A stretch of 64,000 nucleotides of DNA, from the NCBI GenBank assembly GCA_902464015.1, contig CABQHM010000001.1:98560-162559 (forward strand). Reading direction: 5' to 3'. A program made the position numbers and the translations under genes. The notes below the pieces were generated by a model. The model did no database searches and was not told the origin of the DNA. It saw only the letters and a program-made list of their open reading frames with translations. The stretch comes from an uncultured Coriobacteriales bacterium. Its GTDB lineage: Bacteria; Actinomycetota; Coriobacteriia; Coriobacteriales; UMGS124. Positions 24,517 to 31,903 of this stretch are shown here, piece by piece; positions within the stretch are counted from its first letter, which is position 1, and the number at the start of each line of letters is the position of its first letter.

Positions 24517-25757
24517 TGGAAAAGATTGCTTCGGACATACACACAACATGGCAGGGCAGAGCCGTGGGGCTTCTCGACCTCGACGCGTTCTTCGCCTCAG
24601 TGGAGGTGCTCGACCACCCAGAGTGGCGGGGCCTCCCCCTCATTGTGGGCGGCGACGCCGACAAGCGCGGCGTCGTGTCCACATGCTCTTACGAGGCGCG
24701 CGAGTTTGGCGTGCACTCGGCCATGCCCTCTGCGCAGGCAAAGCGCCTGTGCCCCGACGCCATTTGGGTGCAGGGCCGCCACAAACGCTACAACGAGGTG
24801 TCCCGCCAGGTGATGGGCCTCATCCTCGACGAGACGCCCTACATGGAGCAGATGAGCGTGGACGAGGCATACTTCGACGTGACGCCGGGGCGTTTCTCGT
24901 GCACCGACCCGGTCGAGGTCTGCGCCCGCATCAGCGCGGCCGTGCAGCGCCTGGGCATCACATGCTCAATCGGGCTCTCCACCAGCAAGACGGTGAGCAA
25001 GATTGCAAGCGAACGCAACAAGCCCAACGGCACAACGGTGGTGTACCCCGGCTGCGAGGCCGACTTCTTGGCCCCCATGGGCGTGCGGGCCCTGCCGGGC
25101 GTGGGGCCGCAGACCGCCGCCACGCTCGAGCGGCTCGGCATACGCACGCTCGGAGCCCTGGCACAGGCCGACACGGCAACCCTGGCGCAACTGGGCAGCG
25201 TGGGCACATCGCTTGCCGCACGGGCGCGTGGCATCGACCCCTCCCCCGTGCAAGACTACTCCCTGCGCGCAGAAACCAAGAGCGTGTCGAGCGAGCGCAC
25301 GTTTGTCCACGACCTCACAGGGGCCGAGGAGGTCCGCGACGCCCTGGCGTCGGTGTGCGCGCAGACAGCGCGTCGCCTTCGCGCAAAGGGACTCAAAGGC
25401 CGCTGCGTGTGCGTGAAATGCTGCCAGGAGTTCGGGCACACACGCACGGCGCAGCAGACACTGGAGCGACGTGTGGATGACGAGCACGACATCCTCCCCG
25501 TTGCCTGGGAGCTCCTGGGCCAGCTCTGGCGCCCCGGCGAGCACGTGAGACTTTTAGGTGTAGGGGTGTCAAACTGGCAGGAAAGTCTGCAGCAGGCAAG
25601 CCTCTTTGACGATGTGGAGCAGCTCGACCACGAACGCGAGCGACGCGAGAAGATTGCAGGCACAAAGGATGCACTGCGCGGAAAGTTCGGCGACGGGGTG
25701 CTCATGAGCGGCTCCGAGCTGCGGATGCGCCGAAGAACGCAAGACGGGCAGGCGTAG
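24516..25757 (+). CDS. dinB: DNA polymerase IV (Y-family translesion polymerase)
   Basis: 413 residues. Catalytic acidic motifs GLLDLDAFFASVE at about 18-30 and SVDEAYFD, the steric-gate region YEAREFGVHSAMPSAQAKRLCP, SIGLSTSKTVSKIASERNKP, the helix-hairpin-helix LPGVGPQTAATLERLGI, and the little-finger domain. The C-terminal segment QQASLFDD resembles a beta-clamp-binding motif (QxxLF). It copies damaged DNA at low fidelity. It stands alone and converges on comF. Confidence 0.95.
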   Translation: MEKIASDIHTTWQGRAVGLLDLDAFFASVEVLDHPEWRGLPLIVGGDADKRGVVSTCSYEAREFGVHSAMPSAQAKRLCPDAIWVQGRHKRYNEVSRQVMGLILDETPYMEQMSVDEAYFDVTPGRFSCTDPVEVCARISAAVQRLGITCSIGLSTSKTVSKIASERNKPNGTTVVYPGCEADFLAPMGVRALPGVGPQTAATLERLGIRTLGALAQADTATLAQLGSVGTSLAARARGIDPSPVQDYSLRAETKSVSSERTFVHDLTGAEEVRDALASVCAQTARRLRAKGLKGRCVCVKCCQEFGHTRTAQQTLERRVDDEHDILPVAWELLGQLWRPGEHVRLLGVGVSNWQESLQQASLFDDVEQLDHERERREKIAGTKDALRGKFGDGVLMSGSELRMRRRTQDGQA

Positions 25758-25777
25758 CGGTCGAGCAGCCCTGGGCT

Positions 25778-25804
25778 GGCTGGCCCGCCCAGGCGCGGGC
25801 GAAA
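25778..25804. repeat. Direct repeat, copy 1 (hairpin downstream of dinB)
   Basis: Near-identical to 25838-25864, exactly 60 bp away. GCCCGC CCAGGC GCGGGC inside each copy folds into a 6-bp hairpin; here it is followed by GAAAA. Confidence 0.8.
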
Positions 25805-25837
25805 ACAGGGCGCCGGGGCGCCATCGGGCCGCAGGGC

Positions 25838-25864
25838 GGCTAGCCCGCCCAGGCGCGGGCGAAA
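25838..25864. repeat. Direct repeat, copy 2 (contains the comF stop)
   Basis: Second copy of the 27-bp repeat. On the minus strand it encodes the last comF residues FARAWAG and the TAG stop. In copy 1 the same codons are in the same frame but the stop position reads CAG. Confidence 0.8.
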
Positions 25865-26652
25865 GTCAGGCCGAACACCCGCGCGGCGCCGCAGACCTTG
25901 AGGGCGCGCGCCGCCTCCCCCATGGTGGCGCCCGTCGTAAAGACATCGTCGACAAGCAGGATGGTTTGCCCATCGAGGTGATGGAGCACGGCAAACGTGC
26001 CCCGGACGTTCGCCGCTCGACCCAGGCGCCCCAGGTCACGCTGGTCCTTGAGGGACCGGCGCGCCAAAACGTCGTCAAGGGGGACGCCGAGGAGGCCCGC
26101 AAGCTCTCGTGCCACCGCCTCCATGTGGTCAAAGCCGCGGCGGGCATATGCCTGCGGGGTACAGGGGACAAACGCGACGCAATCGAGCAAAGTGAGCTCC
26201 TGGGGCCAAGCCGCCCGCGCAGCCCGAGCCATCCCCTGCGCGATGAGCACGGCGAGCCGGCGCTCGCCGGCGTCCTTGTAGGCTCTCACCATGCGGTCGT
26301 GGGGCCACTCGAGCATAGCGTAGCTGCGCACACCGTCGAGCGAGGCGATGACGTCGGCGAGGCTTTCCTGGTCGGGCGCGGCGCCCCCTGCGTCCTCGTC
26401 GTCCTCGTCGTGCATCCGGCATGCGCATTCGGTGCACACGAGGCTGCCGAACGGCGCCCCGCACCGCGGGCATGCAAGGGCCTGGTCTATCTCCCAGAGG
26501 CGGGAGCGGCACTGGCTGCACAGGAGCTCCCCCATGGCATCGCATCCCACACACCGTGTGGGCCACAGCACCTCCTCCAACCCCGCACCGAGCGCTTTTG
26601 CTGCCGCGACCGCACCCGGGAAAAGGGCGCGTTTGCGCATACACCCGTCCAT
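25840..26652 (-). CDS. comF: ComF-family phosphoribosyltransferase-like protein
   Basis: About 270 residues. Two cysteine pairs near the N-terminus (CVGCDAMGELLCSQC, then CPRCGAPFGSLVCTECAC) would form a zinc finger. A phosphoribosyltransferase fold follows, with YARRGFDHMEAVARELA and the PRPP loop ILLVDDVFTTGATMGEAARAL. ComF proteins take part in DNA uptake or single-strand DNA handling. An Asp/Glu-rich insert lies between the halves. The start is uncertain: 26652 and 26640 both suit the family length, 26706 and 26727 would be longer, and no clear ribosome binding site decides. Transcribed after the tsaBD gene but separated by a terminator. Confidence 0.8.
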   Translation of the reverse strand: MDGCMRKRALFPGAVAAAKALGAGLEEVLWPTRCVGCDAMGELLCSQCRSRLWEIDQALACPRCGAPFGSLVCTECACRMHDEDDEDAGGAAPDQESLADVIASLDGVRSYAMLEWPHDRMVRAYKDAGERRLAVLIAQGMARAARAAWPQELTLLDCVAFVPCTPQAYARRGFDHMEAVARELAGLLGVPLDDVLARRSLKDQRDLGRLGRAANVRGTFAVLHHLDGQTILLVDDVFTTGATMGEAARALKVCGAARVFGLTFARAWAG

Positions 26653-26850
26653 TCGCCTGCGGATGGGAACTCGCGTCTCCCATCTCCCCAACCTGACAAA
26701 GGGCATCGTATGCCGAGCAGGCGCCATGTGTCATGGAGCCCCCATGGATTTGAACCCAGAGGTCACGTAGACATAACAGGCCTGGTTAGATGGGCAAAAT
26801 TAGGCTCTTCGGACAGGTGAAACTGACCCGCAAACAAGCGAACGGTGACA

Positions 26851-26887
26851 CAAAGGCCCGCCCGGCACGTACATGCTCGAGCGGGCC
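26851..26887 (-). terminator. Terminator after the tsaB-rimI-tsaD gene
   Basis: GGCCCGC (26855-26861) pairs with GCGGGCC (26881-26887) around a 19-nt loop. On the minus strand it is followed by TTTGTGT. It separates the glmS-to-tsaD run from comF. Confidence 0.65.
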
Positions 26888-26930
26888 AGACATTGACCGG
26901 CATATGTGCTGGGGTCGCACCGAGGCGACC

Positions 26931-29357
26931 TTACAGCTCCATGTTGGGCACCGCGTCGGCGGTGAGGGGCGCCGTCTCGCCGCGGTCGAACTTGCGGCGG
27001 GCGACGAGGGCAATCATTGCGGCGTTGTCGGTGCAGGCCGAAAGCGGCGGCAGGGTCACCCGCACATGGCGGCGGCCAAACGCCTGCTTGAAGGCCTCAC
27101 GCAGCTCGGGGTTGGCTGTGACGCCGCCGCCGGCGCAGAAGTCGGTGACATGGCACTCGCGCACCGCCGTGACGGCCTTTGCCACCTGCACGTCGACGAC
27201 GGCAGCCTCGAAGCTTGCGGCAAGGTCGGGCAGGTTGATGGCACGACCGGCGGCGTTCTCGGCGTTGATGTAGGTGACGACGGCCGTCTTGAGGCCCGAC
27301 AGCGAGAAGCGGTAGTCGTGGCTGTGCAGCATCGCGCGTGGGAAGTCGATGGCCTTGGGGTTGCCCGTCTTGGCAAGGCGGGAGATGATGGGGCCGCCGG
27401 GATAGCCCAGACCGAGCGCCTTGGCCACCTTGTCGAACGCCTCGCCCACCGCGTCATCGAGCGTCTCGCCCAGAATGCGGTAGTCACCCCAGTCGCGCAC
27501 GTGCACGAGCATGGTGTGGCCACCCGACAGCAGGCTCGCCACGAACGGCGGCTCGAGGTCAGGCGTCTCAAAGAGGTTGGCGAAGAGATGTCCCTCGAGG
27601 TGGTTCACGCACACGAGGGGCTTGTCAGCCGCCCAGGCAAGACCCTTGGCAAATGCCATGCCCACGACAAGCGCACCGACAAGACCCGGACCCTGCGTGA
27701 CGGCAACGGCGGCCAGGTCGTGCGGGGAAAGCATGGCGCCCAAGCCGAGCGCCTCGCCTGCCTGCTCCATGGTCTCCAGGTAGACGCCCACAACGGCCTC
27801 GGTGTGTTTGCGCGAGGCAATCTCGGGCACGACGCCGCCGAAGCGGGCGTGAAAGTCAATCTGAGTGGCAACGACGTTGGCGATGATCTTGCCCGCGCCG
27901 TCGATGACGGCCATGGCCGTCTCGTCGCAGCTGCTCTCAACCGCCAAAATGAGCTCGCCGGCCGCCTTGAGAGCCTCGGCCTGCTCGGGCGTGCGCTCAG
28001 GATAGACGGGCGGCCACGCGCAGGAGCACGCCTGGGGGCCGGGCTCGACATCGGGGTTGGGGGCGGTGTCTTTGAGCGGAAGCTGCGCGGCCATGATGCG
28101 CGCACCCACGCCCGGAGCGTAGTAGTTGGGGCGAATGCCCTGCTCAACATAGCCAAGACGCTCGTAGAGACGCTCGGCGGGGGCGTTGCCCACCTCAACC
28201 TCGAGCGTTGAGGTTGTAACGCCGAGCATCTGGGCGTCGTAGGCAACGCGGCCCATGAGGCGCGCGGCGATGCGCTCGCCTCGACGCTCGGGGGCAACGG
28301 CGACGTTTGCAATCTGCAGCTCGCCGTCCACGACGGTGCCGCCCGCATAGCCCACGATGGTGCCGCGGTCATGCGCCACCCACCAGATATGGCCGGGAAG
28401 GGCAACGTCGTCGTAGAACACGCTCTCAGGCCAGGGCGTGTGGTGGGCATCGGCGAAGACAGCCGCCTCGAGCGCTGCCACGGCAGCGACGTCATTGACG
28501 CTCATGGGGCGCAGCTGCAGGTGGATGTCGCCCAGGGCGTCGTCGACGCCGCTCACGCGCACGCTTTCGGGCTCGGGCATGCCCAGGCGGATGCGCTCGT
28601 TTTCCTCGGCGTCGGACAGGCGCGTGTAGACAGGCAGGACAAGCGCGGGGTCGCCAGTCTCGGCTGCATCGAAGCGCTGCGCCGCCAGGCTTGCGCGCAA
28701 AAGGCCCTCGCCACTGGGGTACCAGGCCTCTTCGGGGGCAAAGCGAGCAAAACCCGCCTCCGCGTAGAGCGCGCGGTACTTGGCGATGCCGTCACCGGCA
28801 AGCACGATGTCGCCGGCGTCGGCACGACCGGCCCACAGGGCCACGGCGTCGGGGACCTTCATCACCGACTCGCTGGCAAACAGGCGATGTGCGCCCTCGT
28901 CGTCGACGCGATAGAGGCCGGGGTAGACCTCCTTGCGCATGGCATCGCCCACGACGCCCACTAGGCCGCGCACACCGCGGCGCCACACGCCCCAGGCCAC
29001 GGCGTCGAGCGTGGAGGTGCCGTGCAGCGCGACCTCAAGGCCACATGCCACGCCCTTGGCAGTCGCCACGCCGATGCGCACGCCCGTGAAGGAGCCCGGG
29101 CCCGTGCCCGTGAGCACCGCGTCGACCTCGTCGCGCTTCATGCCGCACTGGGCAAGCATGCCGTCAATCACGCTCACGAGCTGTTCGTTTGCGTGTCGGC
29201 GGCACATCTGGTCGGCGCTGGCGATCATCTCCAAGCCACAGGGGCTTCCCGCCTCGTCGACCTCCATGCGGCCCAAAGCGCAAGCCAGCATGTCGGTCGA
29301 GGTGTCAACGGCCAGAATGTTCCATGCGCACGGGGCGCCTTGCTTTACAGCATTCAC
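26931..29357 (-). CDS. tsaB-rimI-tsaD: TsaB-RimI-TsaD triple fusion (t6A synthesis and N-terminal acetyltransferase)
   Basis: 808 residues. 1 to about 260 is TsaB (ILAVDTSTDMLACAL, GTGPGSFTGVRIGVATAKG). About 278-430 is a GNAT domain of the RimI type (ANVAVAPERRGERIAARLM, NAPAERLYERLGY). About 468-808 is TsaD (ILAVESSCDETAMAVID, CVNHLEGHLFA with its metal-binding histidines, LLSGGHTMLV, LGETLDDAVGEAFDKVAKALGL, GGVTANPELR). TsaB and TsaD build t6A37 on ANN-decoding tRNAs; RimI acetylates ribosomal protein S18. The only start ahead of TsaB is GTG at 29357, with GAAAGG upstream. tsaE lies 68 nt upstream in the same direction, completing TsaBDE; TsaC is not in the window. Confidence 0.92.
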   Translation of the reverse strand: MNAVKQGAPCAWNILAVDTSTDMLACALGRMEVDEAGSPCGLEMIASADQMCRRHANEQLVSVIDGMLAQCGMKRDEVDAVLTGTGPGSFTGVRIGVATAKGVACGLEVALHGTSTLDAVAWGVWRRGVRGLVGVVGDAMRKEVYPGLYRVDDEGAHRLFASESVMKVPDAVALWAGRADAGDIVLAGDGIAKYRALYAEAGFARFAPEEAWYPSGEGLLRASLAAQRFDAAETGDPALVLPVYTRLSDAEENERIRLGMPEPESVRVSGVDDALGDIHLQLRPMSVNDVAAVAALEAAVFADAHHTPWPESVFYDDVALPGHIWWVAHDRGTIVGYAGGTVVDGELQIANVAVAPERRGERIAARLMGRVAYDAQMLGVTTSTLEVEVGNAPAERLYERLGYVEQGIRPNYYAPGVGARIMAAQLPLKDTAPNPDVEPGPQACSCAWPPVYPERTPEQAEALKAAGELILAVESSCDETAMAVIDGAGKIIANVVATQIDFHARFGGVVPEIASRKHTEAVVGVYLETMEQAGEALGLGAMLSPHDLAAVAVTQGPGLVGALVVGMAFAKGLAWAADKPLVCVNHLEGHLFANLFETPDLEPPFVASLLSGGHTMLVHVRDWGDYRILGETLDDAVGEAFDKVAKALGLGYPGGPIISRLAKTGNPKAIDFPRAMLHSHDYRFSLSGLKTAVVTYINAENAAGRAINLPDLAASFEAAVVDVQVAKAVTAVRECHVTDFCAGGGVTANPELREAFKQAFGRRHVRVTLPPLSACTDNAAMIALVARRKFDRGETAPLTADAVPNMEL

Positions 29358-29425
29358 GTTCGATGCGTGCCTTTCGTCTTCGTCTTACCGCAGCGCCCGA
29401 TGGCGCCGAGCCTTGTATCCCAAGC

Positions 29426-29950
29426 TTACAGGGAAAGCGCGTTGCGCTCAAACGCATGGGCAAGCTGGGCTGCCCTCTCCCCTGCTGCCGACAGTTCCAC
29501 CACGCGCGCGGGCTCGGCGGCATCGGCACCCACGGGCTCGCGCGTGATGCGCACCTCAAGATGCTCGTCGCCCAATTCCTCGGCAAACATTTCCGCCCAC
29601 TCTATGAGGCAGGCGCCGTCGTCCTCGAGGGCCTCGAACACGCCCACATCCTCAAGCTGGTCTGCGCTCTCGAGCCTGTAGAGGTCGAAGTGGAACAGCG
29701 GCATGCGCCCGGCGTCATGGACGCACATGATTTGAAACGTCGGGCTTGTGACAGGGCCCGCGTCGCCCAACCCGGCCGCCACGCCTCCCGTGAAGCACGT
29801 CTTGCCCGCGCCGAGGTCGCCGGTGAGAAAGACGACGTCGCCGGGCTCAAGGGCGCGGCCCAGCGCCTCGCCAAGGACACGCATGGCTTGTGAGCTGGCA
29901 CAACGGAAGCGACCGGGGCCCAGGACCTCAGGGGTTTCTTGCTGACTCAC
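29426..29950 (-). CDS. tsaE: TsaE, t6A-synthesis ATPase
   Basis: 174 residues. Walker A LTGDLGAGKTCF at about 42-53, then PVTSPTFQIM and FHFDLYRLES, the classic TsaE order. It powers the TsaBD cycle. It starts with a GTG inside a GTGA overlap with the glycosylase gene. Family length is about 150; the extra residues are at both ends. Confidence 0.93.
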   Translation of the reverse strand: MSQQETPEVLGPGRFRCASSQAMRVLGEALGRALEPGDVVFLTGDLGAGKTCFTGGVAAGLGDAGPVTSPTFQIMCVHDAGRMPLFHFDLYRLESADQLEDVGVFEALEDDGACLIEWAEMFAEELGDEHLEVRITREPVGADAAEPARVVELSAAGERAAQLAHAFERNALSL

Positions 29951-30594
29951 CGAGCTTGCTCCTTTCCGGGGGCGGCAAGGCCCTCGGGCCTCACTTCGCC
30001 GCGCACAATCTGGCCCATGAGCCTAAAGTCGGCCTCAAGCGCCTCCATCTTGAACGGGTCGCGCAACACGGCCGCCGGGTGGAACGTGGGCAGCACGTAG
30101 AAATGGCCCGTCTTGAACACCTTGCCGCGCAGGTGCGTGATGCCCGCCTCGGTGCGCAAGATAAAGCGCGTCGCCGGGTTGCCCATCGGCATGATGACGT
30201 CGGGCCAGATGCTGCGAATCTGCTCACGTAGATAGGGCGAGCAGAGCTGGACCTCGTCGGGCCGGGGGTCGCGGTTGCCCGGTGGGCGGCACTTGAGGAC
30301 GTTGGCGATGTAGACGTCCTCGCGGGGCATGAGCGCGGCCTGCGCAAGCATGCGGTCGAGCAACTCGCCGGCACGGCCCACGAACGGCAGGCCCTGCTCG
30401 TCCTCGTTGGCACCCGGTGCCTCTCCCACAAGAACCACCCGGGCGTCTTGAGACCCCGTTCCAAAGACGATGTTGCGCCGCGTCTCGCACAACGGGCACA
30501 AGCGGCAGTCACCCAGCGCCGAGCGAATCTCCTCCAGCTTGACCTCACGGGCGTGAGGCGACGGATGACCAGGTATCTTCAAGACGCAAGGCAT
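29947..30594 (-). CDS. Family 4 uracil-DNA glycosylase (iron-sulfur type)
   Basis: 215 residues. Four cysteines placed for a 4Fe-4S cluster: C30 and C33 (CRLC), C102 (LKCRPP) and C118 (QLCSPYL). Active-site motif GEAPGANEDEQGLPFVG and the C-terminal HPAAVLR motif. It excises uracil from DNA. Family 4 and 5 enzymes are typical of thermophiles and actinobacteria. It lies between alr and tsaE, as in other actinobacterial genomes with this operon order. Confidence 0.93.
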   Translation of the reverse strand: MPCVLKIPGHPSPHAREVKLEEIRSALGDCRLCPLCETRRNIVFGTGSQDARVVLVGEAPGANEDEQGLPFVGRAGELLDRMLAQAALMPREDVYIANVLKCRPPGNRDPRPDEVQLCSPYLREQIRSIWPDVIMPMGNPATRFILRTEAGITHLRGKVFKTGHFYVLPTFHPAAVLRDPFKMEALEADFRLMGQIVRGEVRPEGLAAPGKEQAR

Positions 30595-30657
30595 GGTTGC
30601 ACGACCTTTTCCCTGTTCAGGTGCCCAAGGGCCGCCGTTGCGACGGCCCCGGGAACG

Positions 30658-31824
30658 CTAGACGTACACCTTGGGCAGACGGATGTCGAAAAGACAGGCA
30701 ACCTCGTAGTTGATGGTGCCCATCTTCTCGGCAAGCTCCTCGATGCTCACAAACTCGTCGCCGTCGGAACCCACCAAGGTCACGACGTCGCCCTCCTCAA
30801 CGGGCTTGAAGCCGTCGGCGCCCGCCGCAAGCTCGGGCGGGACCTCAAACATGCACTGGTCCATGCAGATGTTGCCCACCTGGCGCAGGCGACGACCCTG
30901 GCAGAGCACCGAGAGGTTGTTGCTGTACACGCGCGACAGGCCGTCGGCATAGCCCACAGGGATGGTGCAGACCTGTGTGCCCTCATGGGCGATGCGGTAC
31001 GTCATGCCGTAGCCCACGCCCTCCCCCACGTTGGGCTGCACGGCACGGGTCACGCGGGCGCGCACGCTCATGGCCTGGGTGAGCTCGAGCTTGTCGCGCG
31101 TGGTGTCGGCCGGATGCAGGCCGTAGAGACCCACGCCCACGCGCACCATGTCGAAATGGTACTCGGGATGTAGCACCGTGGTGGGCGTGTTTGCGCAGTG
31201 CACGATGCCCGGGTCGATCCCTGCGGCGCGGATGGATGCCACCGCGTCCTGGAAGCGTCGCGCCTGGACGGTGAAGTCCCAGTCGGTGATGCGGTCGGCC
31301 GTGGCAAAGTGCGTGAACGTGCCGTCGACCTCGACGCCGAGCAGCTTGTCGGCCATGCGCATGAACTCGGCCGCGCAGTCAGGCGCGACGCCGATGCGGT
31401 CCATGCCCGTGTCGATGGCAAGGTGATAGCGGGCCTTCGTGCCCTGGGCAAGGGCCTCCTCGGAGAGCCTGCCCAGAAACTCGAGGTCATAGACGGCAGG
31501 CATGATACGGTGCTCGACAAGGGTGCCCACCGAGGAGATCGGGGGCTGGGCCAGCATGATGATGGGTTCGGTGATGCCGCCCTCGCGCAGGCGCACGCCT
31601 TCGGCGACCGTGGCGACGGCGAACATGTCCACACCCACGCTGCGCAGCGCCTGGGCGACGCGCACGGAACCATGACCATAGGCGTTGGCCTTCACGACCG
31701 CGCAGAAACGCGTGGGAGGCTGCGTGAACGACTTCCACGCACGGGCGTTCTTCTTTATGGCCTCCAGGTCGACCTCGACCCAAGCCCAACGGTCCTGTGG
31801 AAGCAGACGCTCATCTGGTAACAC
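30658..31824 (-). CDS. alr: Alanine racemase
   Basis: 388 residues. PLP lysine K45 in FCAVVKANAYGHG, then KARYHLAIDTGMDRIG, VRVGVGLYG, and the catalytic tyrosine region VGYGMTYRIA. It supplies D-alanine for peptidoglycan. The start is GTG at 31824 with GAGGAGGA just upstream. A TATACT promoter element lies between it and the preceding gene, so it may also be transcribed on its own. Confidence 0.95.
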   Translation of the reverse strand: MLPDERLLPQDRWAWVEVDLEAIKKNARAWKSFTQPPTRFCAVVKANAYGHGSVRVAQALRSVGVDMFAVATVAEGVRLREGGITEPIIMLAQPPISSVGTLVEHRIMPAVYDLEFLGRLSEEALAQGTKARYHLAIDTGMDRIGVAPDCAAEFMRMADKLLGVEVDGTFTHFATADRITDWDFTVQARRFQDAVASIRAAGIDPGIVHCANTPTTVLHPEYHFDMVRVGVGLYGLHPADTTRDKLELTQAMSVRARVTRAVQPNVGEGVGYGMTYRIAHEGTQVCTIPVGYADGLSRVYSNNLSVLCQGRRLRQVGNICMDQCMFEVPPELAAGADGFKPVEEGDVVTLVGSDGDEFVSIEELAEKMGTINYEVACLFDIRLPKVYV

Positions 31825-31886
31825 GGTTCCTCCTCACTGGCGCGTCGTCGTTGGCGTGCGCGCGAATGCAAAACTGCAAATCGGAC

Positions 31887-31892
31887 AGTATA
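31887..31892 (-). promoter_or_regulatory. -10 hexamer TATACT ahead of alr
   Basis: Perfect TATACT on the minus strand in the 79-bp gap between nnrED and alr. The matching -35 is poor. It would give a leader of about 55 nt. Confidence 0.45.
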
Positions 31893-31903
31893 GCGCGCGG
31901 TCG

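Noticed and set aside
26735..26790. tRNA-like T arm on the minus strand (GGGTTCAAATCC, then GGGGGCTCCA)
   Set aside because: The T stem has two mismatches and no D or anticodon arm can be formed upstream. It may be a decayed tRNA or attachment-site remnant, but it is not a functional tRNA gene by sight.
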